Shown here: positions 1-8,278 of the stretch, piece by piece | Layout of the letters: the number at the start of each line of letters is the position of its first letter | How positions within the stretch are numbered: position 1 is the stretch's first letter | Assembly (NCBI RefSeq): GCF_028747785.1 | Contig: NZ_CP118158.1 | Span: 3,162,001 to 3,226,000, forward strand | Reading direction: 5' to 3' | DNA: 64,000 nt | From: Halosimplex aquaticum | Lineage (GTDB): Archaea; Halobacteriota; Halobacteria; Halobacteriales; Haloarculaceae | Position numbers and translations under genes: made by a program | The notes under the pieces: model-generated | Database searches by the model: none | Told to the model about the DNA's origin: nothing | What the model saw: the letters and a program-made list of their open reading frames with translations, nothing else

Positions 1-389
1 ACGTGGTCGAGGATGTGCGGGAAGGTGTCCTCGGTGAACGTCCGGACGGGGCGACTGCCGTAGACGGAGATGTCCTTGCCGAAGGTCGGGTGGTCGAACT
101 CCTCCTCGTTGGCGACGTGGCGATCCATGGCCGCCTGGTTCAGCTCGTTGATGCCCCAGTAGTTGTCGAAGTGCGCGTGCGTCGCGAAGAAGGCGTCGAC
201 CTCGTAGACCTCCTCGCGGTGGAGCTGCGACGCGATGTCGGGGCCGATGTCGAGGACCACCGTCCGCCCCGCGGCCTCGACCAGGACGGCCGGGCGCCGG
301 CGGCGGTCGCTCTCGGCGCAGTACTCGCAGTCGCAGAGCGGGGCGGGGACGCCGACCGCGTCTCCCGACCCCATGAGGGTAACGCGCAT
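1..389 (-). CDS. MBL-fold metallohydrolase, 3' end cut off by window edge
   Basis: This is the first 129 residues of a metallo-beta-lactamase-fold hydrolase that runs off the left edge. The start is the ATG at 389; the N-terminus MRVTLMGSGDAVGVP with a Cys cluster (C19, C21, C24) resembles PhnP-type cyclic phosphodiesterases, a family that hydrolyses phosphoribosyl cyclic phosphates. The metal motif reads T-H-A-H-F-D-N at residues 70-76, so HxHxD is kept but the usual following His is Asn. The fold is clear; the substrate is not. The C-terminal metal ligands lie outside the window. Confidence 0.8.
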   Translation of the reverse strand, partial: MRVTLMGSGDAVGVPAPLCDCEYCAESDRRRRPAVLVEAAGRTVVLDIGPDIASQLHREEVYEVDAFFATHAHFDNYWGINELNQAAMDRHVANEEEFDHPTFGKDISVYGSRPVRTFTEDTFPHILDH

Positions 390-501
390 GCCCACGTTTG
401 GGCCGACCGCCCGAAACCCGTTTCGTCTGTCACTCTCCGGACGTATTCCCTCCCCCCGACTCTGTCGGCTCGGCAGCGCCGTCCCGCGCCGCCGCGCGGT
501 C

Positions 502-858
502 TCACGGTTCCATCCGGAGCGCGTAGATGATACAGAGGAGGCCGGCGACCTCGAACGCCTGGACGAGCGCCTGAACCTCGAGCAGGGGGATGCTCGGGAT
601 CAGGAGCGCGGGAACCGAGAACAGCAGCGGGACGCCCATGATGACGATGAACCCGACAGCGATGAACAGCATCGGCCGGCTGTCGTTGCGGCGGTAGCCG
701 CGGTAGGCCTGGTAGGCGATGAACAGTCCCAGCAGCGCGCCGGTGAACTCCGAGAGCTGGACGACCAGTTCGGCGGTGTCGTCGGGGCGGCTCCCGATCT
801 GGAGGGCGAGGTCGGTCCCGGCCGCCGCGAGCGGTCGGGCGAATGCGACGCCGACCAC
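502..858 (-). CDS. Small haloarchaeal membrane protein (DUF7521-like)
   Basis: This 118-residue protein has three predicted membrane helices (about 34-53, 62-84 and 95-113) joined by a short basic loop containing YRGYRRND. It starts at a GTG one base after the stop of the winged-helix gene at 860, so the two are surely co-transcribed. In haloarchaea this type of protein commonly follows an ArsR-like regulator; I place it in the DUF7521 group from memory. No catalytic residues are visible. It may be a membrane partner or target of the regulator, but that is inference. Confidence 0.75.
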   Translation of the reverse strand: MVGVAFARPLAAAGTDLALQIGSRPDDTAELVVQLSEFTGALLGLFIAYQAYRGYRRNDSRPMLFIAVGFIVIMGVPLLFSVPALLIPSIPLLEVQALVQAFEVAGLLCIIYALRMEP

Positions 859-859
859 G

Positions 860-1204
860 CTACATCCCCTCGACGAGGCGGGTGAACCGGTCCGCCATGT
901 CCTCCCCGCGGTCGATCTCCAGAGCGAAGGATCCGTCCCGGAGTTCGACAGTCACGCGCCGGAGGTTCGGCGCGTACACCTTGCGATGGTGGCCGTCACC
1001 CGGATCCGGCTCGGTTCGCTCGACGACCAGATCGCAGTCCCGGAGGCGCTCCAGGCGGCGGTAGATCGTCGGGCCCGACGCGTCGCAGCGCTCGGCGAGT
1101 GTGCTGGCTGACATGGGTCGTTGGCTCGTCTCGGTGAGGATGGCCCGCGCCGTCTCGTCTTCGAGGAGGCCGGCGACGGTCTCCAGATCGGGGTCCTCAC
1201 TCAC
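860..1204 (-). CDS. ArsR-like winged helix-turn-helix regulator
   Basis: A 114-residue DNA-binding protein. Residues 5-75 form a winged HTH with the recognition region around CDASGPTIYRRLERL; the tail VYAPNLRRVTVELRDG is typical of haloarchaeal ArsR-like regulators paired with a small membrane protein. It starts with GTG at 1204. A TATA-like box about 30 bases upstream suggests a leaderless or nearly leaderless transcript that also carries the gene at 502-858. The ligand or signal is unknown; no metal-binding Cys pair is visible. Confidence 0.85.
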   Translation of the reverse strand: MSEDPDLETVAGLLEDETARAILTETSQRPMSASTLAERCDASGPTIYRRLERLRDCDLVVERTEPDPGDGHHRKVYAPNLRRVTVELRDGSFALEIDRGEDMADRFTRLVEGM

Positions 1205-1228
1205 GGTGGCGGCTACACGACCACCGCG

Positions 1229-1236
1229 CTTATAAA
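1229..1236 (-). promoter_or_regulatory. TATA box of the wHTH/membrane-protein operon
   Basis: On the minus strand the sequence TTTATAAG lies about 30 bases before the GTG at 1204, which fits a haloarchaeal promoter with a very short or absent leader. Confidence 0.6.
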
Positions 1237-1415
1237 CCCATCCGGGACTTCACGCGCTGAAGTGCTGCTGGTGGAACGACGTGTGGTCGACCCGTCTGTC
1301 CGATCGTGACGACGCACCCCGCTCTCCGTCGACCGCTCGCATCGCCCGCCGACCGCCCTGACCGCCCCGAACGCCGCGGACGGGAGTTCGTCACGGACGC
1401 GGGGGTGAACCGCCC

Positions 1416-1775
1416 GTGAGCGCCTCCGTCGCTCGCGGACTTCGCCCGCGCTGGACCGACGTGACGGCGCTGGCGCTCGTGGCACTGACCGTCGCGGTCG
1501 CGGCGGCGGCGCTCCCACGGCTCCCGGCGGAGATGGTCGTCGGCTGGCACGTCGGGCTCGACGGCCGCCTCTCACGGACGATCGGTCCGCGCGTGCTGGG
1601 CGTCGCGCTCCTCCCGGCGCTGTCGGTCGCCAGTTACGCGGCCCTCCGGACCGCCCGAGCGCTCGTCTCGCTCGATACTCCCCGCGACAGGCGGCTCTAC
1701 GACGCGCTCGTCCACCTGCTCCTGGCGTCGCTCTGCGCCTGCCAGGTCGCCGTCGTCGCCGCGAACCTGGGGTGA
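1416..1775 (+). CDS. DUF1648-like small membrane protein
   Basis: A 119-residue protein with about three hydrophobic helices (18-36, 58-78 and 100-117). The stretch LPAEMVVGWHVGLDGR matches the DUF1648 signature seen at the N-terminus of SdpI-like immunity and membrane proteins. It starts with GTG at 1416, about 200 bases from the divergent regulator, and has no close operon partner. The role is unknown: the family is linked to bacteriocin immunity in bacteria, but that should not be carried over to this archaeal protein. Confidence 0.65.
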   Translation: MSASVARGLRPRWTDVTALALVALTVAVAAAALPRLPAEMVVGWHVGLDGRLSRTIGPRVLGVALLPALSVASYAALRTARALVSLDTPRDRRLYDALVHLLLASLCACQVAVVAANLG

Positions 1776-1787
1776 GCGCCCGGCTGT

Positions 1788-3908
1788 TCAGTCGTTGACG
1801 GCTTCCAGGCGGTCGCCGACGACGAGGCGCCCCGTGGCGGTCAGCCCGGTGTCGTCGGGGTCGGTCCCGGTGACCAGGCCCTTCTCGTCGAGGGAGGCGA
1901 GTTGGGACCGGAGCACCTCCTCCTCGCGGGCGAAGGCGGCCGAGAGATCGACTCCCTCGCCGATCGAGTAGAGGGCGACGAGCACCTCCTTCTCGCGGTC
2001 GGGGATCGCCAGCGCGCGCGCCTCGTCGAGGCGGTCCTGGTAGTCGCGGCGGACGAACCGCTCGAACAGCGCGAGGGTCCGCGTCGAGTCGCTGCCGACC
2101 AGCGAGGTGACGGCCTCGCCGTCGACGAACTGCTGGACGGCGAGGGCGGGTCGGCGCTCCCCGTCGACGGACTGCTTGGTGCGCTCGACGTGGAGCACGT
2201 CGTCGAGGTCGACCGAGAGGATGGTTGCGTCGGAGCCGAGGGGCGTGAACCGCACCCGGTCGCGGTCGAGGTACAGCATGCCCGGCGTCGCCGACTCATC
2301 GGTGACGCGCCCGCCGACCCGCGCCGGGTGGGTGACGCTCATCCGGGAGACGTGCAGGGCGTTGCGGAACAGCGCGAGCCAGAAGTCCCACTTGCGGCCG
2401 GGGTCGAGTTCGACGACCGCCACCTCGTGGTCGTCGCCCCGGCGGACGACGACGCCGAGCGCCGAGTCGAACGGCACGTCGGTCGCCTCGTCGACGTCCG
2501 GGATCACGTCGACGACGCTGTCGAGCGAGAGCAGATCGAAGGCGACGCCGTCGCCGGTGAGGTCGCCGCCGGTCGCCGGGGAGACGAGCAGCAGTTCGTT
2601 CTGGCCGAGGACGACCTGCCCCTCGACGGGGTGGCCCTCTGCCACGCCCGGCGTGACGAAGTGCGTCCCGACCCGGGCGACCAGCGGCTGGGTCACCGCC
2701 TCCTCCACGGTCGTCGGCTCGGCCGAGCGGGCGTCCTCGCCGGCACCGACTCCCCCTGCGGGAGCGCGCGCAGCGGACTCGGCGCTGGCTCCGTCGGCGG
2801 CGGTATCGAGCGGCGTCGGCTCGGCAGGCGGCCCCTCGCCGGGGTCGGCCGCTCCGCTCCAGTCGCCGTCGACGGTGGGCGCGACGGGCTCGTCGCCGTC
2901 GGCGCTCTCGCTCTCGGGGCGCAGCGACGCGTCCTTGCGCCTGACCCAGTCGCGGAGCGCGGCCATGTCCTTCGCGTCGGCGCCGGCCGACCGGGAGTAC
3001 TGCCCGCCCTCGGGGTCGGCCTGCTCGGCCGTCTCGTGCTCGTCGGGGTCGTAGTCGAACCCGTCGGGGACGTGGTCCGGCCGCGGGTTCCGCACGCGGC
3101 GGCCGGCCTCGTTCTTCGCCCGCTCGAAGCGGGCGTCGGGGCCGTAGTCGGCGGCGTCGAACGGCTCCCGGGAGAACGGCGCGGGGTCGCAGACGATGGG
3201 GAACGTCCGCGCCGGTTCGGCCGGCGGGACCTCCGGCCCGACGGCCCCGCGGTCGAACGCGCTGTAGACGGCCGCGCTCGTCCGCTGGCCGGCGTAGCGG
3301 ACGAACGCCTCGGCCGGTTCCCGCTCGTCCAGCCCCAGCATGTTCCGGACCGAGGTCGCGTCGAAGCCCGCCTCCGCGAGGAACCGGCCGCCGGTCGCGC
3401 GCAGGACCTGCGGCGTCAGCCCGTCGGGGTCGATCCCCTCCGCGGCCGCCGCGGTCTCGGTGACCAGCTCGCGGACGGTCGTCACGTCCCCGTCGAGGTG
3501 GTCGACGTAGTCGAAGAAGGTGGCCAGCACGGCGGTGATCCGCTCGGACCAGCCGAACGCGACGGTCCGCGCGCCGGCCTCCGCGTGGGGCGACCACTGC
3601 TCGGTGCGGAGCACGGTTTCGAGCGGGCGCTCGTCGCCGGTGGCCTGGCGGGCCCTGGCCGAGGCCCAGCACGTCGGACAGGCGCAGGGGTCGAGCGCCG
3701 GCACGCGGAGTTCGCCGCGCCCCCAGTCGATCCACCCCTCGTGGCAGTGGACGATCTCGTCGGGCCGCAGGCCGAGCCGGCCGGCCAGCAACACCGTGTA
3801 ACACCGGCCGAGCCGCCGCTGGACGCTCTCGGCGGCGAGCGCGCCCCGGTAGAGCGAGTAGAACGCCCCCGGATCGAGCGTCCGGTCGAGCGGCGGCCAG
3901 TCGGACAT
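1788..3908 (-). CDS. Recombinase-fold N-terminus fused to CheF-like C-terminus
   Basis: A 706-residue protein in three parts. Residues 1-220 look like the catalytic half of a tyrosine recombinase: GLRPDEI (Arg48), a CACPTC cluster as in haloarchaeal integrases, then TPQVLRATGGRFL, NMLGLDE and AVYSAF. The box-II His is Gln167, Arg170 remains, and the LGH His is Leu, so it is probably not an active recombinase. Residues 230-410 are a long acidic, Ala/Pro/Glu-rich linker. Residues 415-706 resemble CheF, the haloarchaeal protein linking Che proteins to the archaellum, ending in VVGDRLEAVND much like CheF C-termini. I chose the ATG at 3908 because GGAGGTG lies just upstream; another ATG lies at 3935. 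No chemotaxis genes are nearby. Confidence 0.6.
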   Translation of the reverse strand: MSDWPPLDRTLDPGAFYSLYRGALAAESVQRRLGRCYTVLLAGRLGLRPDEIVHCHEGWIDWGRGELRVPALDPCACPTCWASARARQATGDERPLETVLRTEQWSPHAEAGARTVAFGWSERITAVLATFFDYVDHLDGDVTTVRELVTETAAAAEGIDPDGLTPQVLRATGGRFLAEAGFDATSVRNMLGLDEREPAEAFVRYAGQRTSAAVYSAFDRGAVGPEVPPAEPARTFPIVCDPAPFSREPFDAADYGPDARFERAKNEAGRRVRNPRPDHVPDGFDYDPDEHETAEQADPEGGQYSRSAGADAKDMAALRDWVRRKDASLRPESESADGDEPVAPTVDGDWSGAADPGEGPPAEPTPLDTAADGASAESAARAPAGGVGAGEDARSAEPTTVEEAVTQPLVARVGTHFVTPGVAEGHPVEGQVVLGQNELLLVSPATGGDLTGDGVAFDLLSLDSVVDVIPDVDEATDVPFDSALGVVVRRGDDHEVAVVELDPGRKWDFWLALFRNALHVSRMSVTHPARVGGRVTDESATPGMLYLDRDRVRFTPLGSDATILSVDLDDVLHVERTKQSVDGERRPALAVQQFVDGEAVTSLVGSDSTRTLALFERFVRRDYQDRLDEARALAIPDREKEVLVALYSIGEGVDLSAAFAREEEVLRSQLASLDEKGLVTGTDPDDTGLTATGRLVVGDRLEAVND

Positions 3909-4022
3909 ACGCACCTCCGTGCCCCTGGCTGACATATAGCTGTTACCGGCGCAGTTTCAGGAGTGAGAACCGGACGCGACGCCGCTCGCGGGCGAGGAAT
4001 CCGTCGCCGAGGGCGGCCGAGA

Positions 4023-5429
4023 TTAGCCGAACGGGCCGCCACCGCCGCCCATACCGCCCATGCCGCCCATCCCGCCACCGCCGCCACCGCCCTGCATCTG
4101 CTTCATCATCCGCTCCATGTCGGCGTCGCCCATGCCCTGGAACTGGTCGAGCATCTGGCGCATGGCGTTGTACTGTTCGAGCAGTTCCCGCACCCGCTCC
4201 TCGGGCTGACCGGCGCCGCGAGCGATGCGCTCGATGCGGCTCTTGCCGACGGTGCGGGGGTTCTCCAGTTCCTCCTCGGTCATCGAGTCCATGACGACCT
4301 CGAAGTCCTTGAGCCGCTCCTGGGTGACGTCCATCGCGTCGTCGGGCAACTGGTCCATGAGCCCGCCGCCGAGGCCGGGGATCATGTCCATCACCTGGTC
4401 GAGCGGCCCCATCTTGTTCATCGTCTCCATCTGCTTGCGCATGTCGTAGAGGGTGAACTTCCCCTCCATCATGTCCTCGGGCTCCCAGTCGTCCTCCTCC
4501 TCGCCCGTCTCCTCCATCGCGCGTTCGACGCGCTCGGTGAGCTGTTTGAGGTCGCCCATCCCGAGCAGCCGGGAGATGAACCCCGACGGCTCGAAGCGCT
4601 CGATGTCCTGGACGGTCTCGCCGGTCCCGAGGAAGGCGATAGAGGAGCCGGTCTCGTTGACGGCCGCGAGGGCGCCCCCACCTTTCGCCGTCCCGTCGAG
4701 CTTCGTGATGACGACGCCGTCGATGCCGATGGAGTCCTCGAACTCCTGGGCCTGGTCCTTGGCGGACTGGCCCATCGCCGCGTCGAGGACGAGCAGGTCC
4801 CGATCCGGCTGGACCTCCTCCTCGATGTCCTCGATCTGGTCGATGAGCTCCTCGTTCAGGCCGTCGCGGCCGGCGGTGTCGACGATGCGGACGTCGGCGT
4901 CGGAGACTTCTTCGAGGCCGTCGCGGGCGATCTTCACGGGGTCGTCGGCGTCGGGGTCGCCGTAGAAGTCGACCTCGGCGCGCTCGGCCATCTCCTTGGA
5001 CTGGTCGTAGGCGCCGGGCCGGTCGGTGTCGGTCTGGATGATCGCCGGGCGCAGGCCCTTCTTGGAGAACCACCACGCCATCTTGGCGGCGGTGGTGGTC
5101 TTCCCCGACCCGTAGAGGCCGGCGAGCATGATCGTCTGCGATTCGAGCGGGAGATCGGTCGACTCGCCGACGAGGCCGACGAGTTCGTCGTAGACGACGC
5201 GGAGGACCCAGTCGTGGGCGGAGGTGCCCGCGGGCGGCTCCTCCTCCAGGGCACGGGTCTTGATGCTGTCCGACAGCTCCATTACCAGGTCGACGTCGAC
5301 GTCGGCCTGCAGGAGCGAGCGCTGGATGTCCTTGACGACCTCCTCGACGTCCTCCTCGGAGATGCGGGACTGTCCCCGGAGGTCGTTGAGCGTGCTCCGG
5401 AGCGACGTGCCCAGATCGTCGAGTACCAT
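4023..5429 (-). CDS. srp54: Signal recognition particle GTPase SRP54
   Basis: SRP54 binds signal sequences and 7S RNA and, with FtsY, delivers ribosomes to the membrane. The 468-residue protein shows an N-domain (1-95), the G-domain P-loop [10 protein letters not shown] (104-113), DTAGR (184-188) and [10 protein letters not shown] near 250, then a Met-rich M-domain (about 300-430). The tail after 430 is mostly Gly and Met. [10 protein letters not shown] is the family's usual start; the frame stays open 34 codons further upstream, but a TATA-like box 30 bases before 5429 supports this start. The 7S RNA gene is not in this window. Confidence 0.98.
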   Translation of the reverse strand: MVLDDLGTSLRSTLNDLRGQSRISEEDVEEVVKDIQRSLLQADVDVDLVMELSDSIKTRALEEEPPAGTSAHDWVLRVVYDELVGLVGESTDLPLESQTIMLAGLYGSGKTTTAAKMAWWFSKKGLRPAIIQTDTDRPGAYDQSKEMAERAEVDFYGDPDADDPVKIARDGLEEVSDADVRIVDTAGRDGLNEELIDQIEDIEEEVQPDRDLLVLDAAMGQSAKDQAQEFEDSIGIDGVVITKLDGTAKGGGALAAVNETGSSIAFLGTGETVQDIERFEPSGFISRLLGMGDLKQLTERVERAMEETGEEEDDWEPEDMMEGKFTLYDMRKQMETMNKMGPLDQVMDMIPGLGGGLMDQLPDDAMDVTQERLKDFEVVMDSMTEEELENPRTVGKSRIERIARGAGQPEERVRELLEQYNAMRQMLDQFQGMGDADMERMMKQMQGGGGGGGMGGMGGMGGGGGPFG

Positions 5430-5455
5430 TTGCCGCCGAGTACGCGACCGGTCCG

Positions 5456-5462
5456 TTAAAGG
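5456..5462 (-). promoter_or_regulatory. TATA box of srp54
   Basis: CCTTTAA on the minus strand lies about 30 bases before the ATG at 5429, consistent with a leaderless srp54 transcript and with choosing the internal ATG as the start. Confidence 0.5.
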
Positions 5463-5527
5463 CTTTGTACTCCCGGGGGCGCGGTCGTCCCGCAGCGACC
5501 GCGCACCTGGCTCACCGAAGCGCACAC

Positions 5528-5535
5528 GCATAAGG
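5528..5535 (+). promoter_or_regulatory. TATA box of the PhoU/TrkA-C gene
   Basis: GCATAAGG lies about 27 bases before the ATG at 5558, as expected for a leaderless haloarchaeal transcript. Confidence 0.45.
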
Positions 5536-5557
5536 CGCTCGCGGCCGGAGTACAGGT

Positions 5558-6802
5558 ATGAACGGCCGCGACGGCGACCGCGTGGAGTACGAGCCGGTCA
5601 GCGTCAAGGAGGTGCTCGGCGAGATGAAAGACATCGCCGAGCTGCTCATCGACCTGTCGTACTCGTCGGTCCTCTTCGACAGCCGCGAGCTCGCCGCGGA
5701 GGTGCTCGAACTGGAGTCGGAGATGGACGTGCTCCAGTTGCGAGCGCGGATGAGCCTCGTGATGGCCGGGCGCTCGCCCGAGGAGGCCGAACAGCTGGCG
5801 CCCATCTTCGGCATCGTCGGCGCCGCCGAGAAGATCAGCGACGCGGCCGGCGACGTCGCGAAGGTCGTCCTCGACGACGTGGGGCTGCCGACGGCGCTGC
5901 GGGCCTCGCTGCCCGACCCCGTGGAGACGCTCGCCCGCGCGGAACTCGCCGCCGACTCGGCGTACGCCGGCCGGACGCTCGGCGCGATCAACCTGGAGAC
6001 CGAGACGGGCGTCCGCGTGCTAGCGATCCGCCGCGGCGACGACTGGGTGCTCAACCCCGACCGGGAGACGACGCTGCGGGGCGGCGACGCGCTGCTCCTG
6101 CGCGGCCCCGACGACGGCGTCCAGGGCGTCTACGAGACGGTGACCGGCGAGGCCTTCGAGCACCCCGAGGCCCCGGAATCGCCGATCGAGGACCTCGACC
6201 GCGCGGTCGAGACGGTCGTCCTGATGAAGAACATGAGCGAACTCGCGGTCGACCTGGCCTACGGGAGCGTCCTCTTCGACGACCCCGAACTCGCCCGGGA
6301 GGTGAGCGAACTCGAAGTCGAGGTCGACGCGCTGCAGTCGCGCTTCGAGGCGTGGGCGCTCCGGGCGGCCGCCGAGGTAGACGACCCGGTGACGATCCGC
6401 GGGCTGCTCCACATCGCCGCGAGCACGGAGGTGATCAGCGACGCCGCCCTGGAGATTAGCGAGGGCGTCCTCCGCGGGCTGGGCAGCCACCCCGTCGTCC
6501 AGGCGGCGGTCGAGGACTCCGACGAGATACTCGTCAGCGTCGCCGTCGAACCGGGGAGCGACCTCGACGGGCAGACGATCAGGGAGGAGGCGCTGCGCAC
6601 CACGACCGGGATGCTCGTCATCGCGATCCGACGCCAGACTGACGAGAACGGCGAGCCCAGCGGGGCCGGCGGGTCGAGCGATGACGGCGAGACCGACTGG
6701 CTGCTCACCCCCGACCCGGGGACGACGCTCCGCGGCGGCGACACCCTCATCGCGAAGGGGACGCGCACCGGCGCCGAGCGGCTGCGGGGCCTGGCCGGCT
6801 GA
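5558..6802 (+). CDS. Duplicated PhoU-like/TrkA-C cation-transport regulator
   Basis: A 414-residue soluble protein built as an internal duplication: PhoU-like helices (about 15-110), a TrkA-C/RCK-C domain (120-195), a second PhoU-like block (210-305) and a second TrkA-C domain (310-412). The two halves share signatures: [10 protein letters not shown] at 32-41 with [10 protein letters not shown] at 232-241, and [10 protein letters not shown] with [10 protein letters not shown]. TrkA-C domains bind small ligands such as nucleotides and gate potassium channels or transporters. No pore segment is present, so it should act on a separate membrane protein, probably the two MgtE-like proteins that follow after 2 and 37 bases. 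Confidence 0.88.
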   Translation: MNGRDGDRVEYEPVSVKEVLGEMKDIAELLIDLSYSSVLFDSRELAAEVLELESEMDVLQLRARMSLVMAGRSPEEAEQLAPIFGIVGAAEKISDAAGDVAKVVLDDVGLPTALRASLPDPVETLARAELAADSAYAGRTLGAINLETETGVRVLAIRRGDDWVLNPDRETTLRGGDALLLRGPDDGVQGVYETVTGEAFEHPEAPESPIEDLDRAVETVVLMKNMSELAVDLAYGSVLFDDPELAREVSELEVEVDALQSRFEAWALRAAAEVDDPVTIRGLLHIAASTEVISDAALEISEGVLRGLGSHPVVQAAVEDSDEILVSVAVEPGSDLDGQTIREEALRTTTGMLVIAIRRQTDENGEPSGAGGSSDDGETDWLLTPDPGTTLRGGDTLIAKGTRTGAERLRGLAG

Positions 6803-6804
6803 CC

Positions 6805-7365
6805 ATGGCGGACGACTGGTCGGTCGCCGGAATCACCCGGCGACTCTTCCCGATCCTCGTGGTGCTGACGCTGCTCGAACTGGTCGGCGGGCTCACGCTC
6901 GGCTCCTTCGAGGCGACGCTGCGGCGATACCCGTCGCTGCTCGTGCTCGTCCCCGTGACGATCGGGACCGCGGGGAACCTCGGGAGCGTCCTCTCGGCGC
7001 GGCTGTCGACCGCCTTCCACCTCGGGATACTATCCTTCGACCCGACCGACGACGAACTCCTCGGGAACACGATAACGACCGTCCTGCTCGCGGTGACGGT
7101 GTTCCCGGTCGTCGGCGCCGGCGCGTGGGCCGTGGCGCGCGCGACCGGCGGCGCCCGGCTCCCGGTCGAAACCGTCGTGATCGTGGCGTTCGCCAGCGGG
7201 CTCGTCCTCGCGGTGCTCGCCGTCGCCGTCACGGTCGTCGCCGCCTACGGCGCCTACCGGTTCGAGGCCGACCCCGACGACGTGGTCATCCCCGTGGTGA
7301 CGAACGTCTGCGACGTCCTCGGCGTGATCGTCCTGTTCGGCGTCGTCCAGGTGATCGTCGCGTGA
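6805..7365 (+). CDS. MgtE-like membrane domain protein, first half-size unit
   Basis: A 186-residue integral membrane protein equal to one MgtE membrane domain, with about five helices and the family-like stretch VPVTIGTAGNLGSVLSARLS. MgtE proteins conduct magnesium and other divalent cations; bacterial ones carry cytosolic CBS domains, which are absent here. It starts two bases after the PhoU/TrkA-C gene stops and is followed by a second unit of the same size. I infer that the two pair in the membrane, gated by the upstream TrkA-C protein instead of CBS domains. Confidence 0.82.
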   Translation: MADDWSVAGITRRLFPILVVLTLLELVGGLTLGSFEATLRRYPSLLVLVPVTIGTAGNLGSVLSARLSTAFHLGILSFDPTDDELLGNTITTVLLAVTVFPVVGAGAWAVARATGGARLPVETVVIVAFASGLVLAVLAVAVTVVAAYGAYRFEADPDDVVIPVVTNVCDVLGVIVLFGVVQVIVA

Positions 7366-7402
7366 TCCGGGCGCGCCGGCCGCGCGGAGGTGACTGCCCG
7401 CC

Positions 7403-7972
7403 GTGTCGCTGAGAGATACGATCGTCGAAGGGTATCGGGGGGCGCTGCCGACGCTGCTGGTGAGCGCGCTCGGCGGGCTGCTGGCCGGGGGGATCCTCGG
7501 CGGGATGGAGGCCGAACTCGAAGCGGTCCCCGGCCTCCTGGTGGTCGTGCCGGCGTTCCTGGCGATCCGCGGGAGCGTCTACGGGTCGCTCGGGTCGCGG
7601 CTGTCGAGCGCGCTCCACCAGGGGCTGATCGAACCCCGCTTCGCCCCCAGCGACCGGCTCGTCGGCGCGATGGCCGCGGCCCTGCTCAACGGCCTGGCGG
7701 CCAGCCTGGTCGCCGCGGTGCTCGCGTTCGGCATTCTCACTGCGCTCGGCCGGCGTGTCGCCCCGCTGGCGACGCTCGCGCTCATCGCACTCGTCGGCGG
7801 CGCGCTCGCCGGCGTGGTGCTGATCGCGGTCATCGTCGCCGTGGTCTTCGGCGGCTACCGCCGCGGGATGAACCCCGACAACCTTGTCGGCCCGACGGTG
7901 ACGACCGCCGGCGACATCTTCGGGATGGCCGCGCTGTACGTGGCGACCCGCCTCGCGCTCGCGGTGGCCTGA
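7403..7972 (+). CDS. MgtE-like membrane domain protein, second half-size unit
   Basis: A 189-residue paralogue of the preceding protein with about five membrane helices. VVVPAFLAIRGSVYGSLGSRLSSALHQG aligns with the upstream protein's VPVTIGTAGNLGSVLSARLSTAFHLG region, and GPTVTTAGDIFGM matches its PVVTNVCDVLGV. It starts at a GTG (7403) with GGAGG about 12 bases upstream and follows after 37 bases. The pair plus the regulator at 5558 form one likely divalent-cation transport operon; the ion is inferred from the family. Confidence 0.82.
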   Translation: MSLRDTIVEGYRGALPTLLVSALGGLLAGGILGGMEAELEAVPGLLVVVPAFLAIRGSVYGSLGSRLSSALHQGLIEPRFAPSDRLVGAMAAALLNGLAASLVAAVLAFGILTALGRRVAPLATLALIALVGGALAGVVLIAVIVAVVFGGYRRGMNPDNLVGPTVTTAGDIFGMAALYVATRLALAVA

Positions 7973-8056
7973 TCCGGGACCGAACGCTCGCCGCCCGCGG
8001 GCCGGGGGCGACTCGCACACGAAACCTCGAAGTACGGGGGGTCCAAAGAGTCGCGC

Positions 8057-8278
8057 ATGGCAGACCTCGCAAGTTCGGCGACGGAGCTGGTCAACAGTAT
8101 CATCGAGATGCCCGGCCACTTCCAGGAAGTCGCGATGCACGACCCGCTCAGCGCCGTCCTGCTGGCGCTCGGTGCGCTGTTCGTCCTCGCCCCGAGCGCG
8201 GTGATGGGCTACCTCTCGCTTGGCGCCTTCTTCTCGCTGTTCTCGATCGAGAGCTCGCCGCCGCCGGAAGCCCGCTAG
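8057..8278 (+). CDS. Small single-span membrane protein
   Basis: A 73-residue protein with a soluble N-terminus (1-28) and one long hydrophobic stretch (about 31-62), ending in SSPPPEAR. It lies 84 bases after the second MgtE unit on the same strand and may be read from that transcript. Its stop codon overlaps the stop of convergent mer within CTAG at 8275-8278. I do not recognise the family; its size, composition and placement support a real haloarchaeal membrane protein, but no function can be assigned. Confidence 0.6.
   Translation: MADLASSATELVNSIIEMPGHFQEVAMHDPLSAVLLALGALFVLAPSAVMGYLSLGAFFSLFSIESSPPPEAR

Noticed and set aside
1902..3932. A 676-codon plus-strand frame over the recombinase/CheF-like gene
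   Set aside because: It mirrors the real gene, is very rich in Arg and Val and has no recognisable motif, so it is a shadow of GC-biased coding.
8275..8278. Overlapping CTAG stops of two convergent genes as a regulatory site
   Set aside because: Shared stop codons are common in dense genomes and nothing else at this site suggests function.
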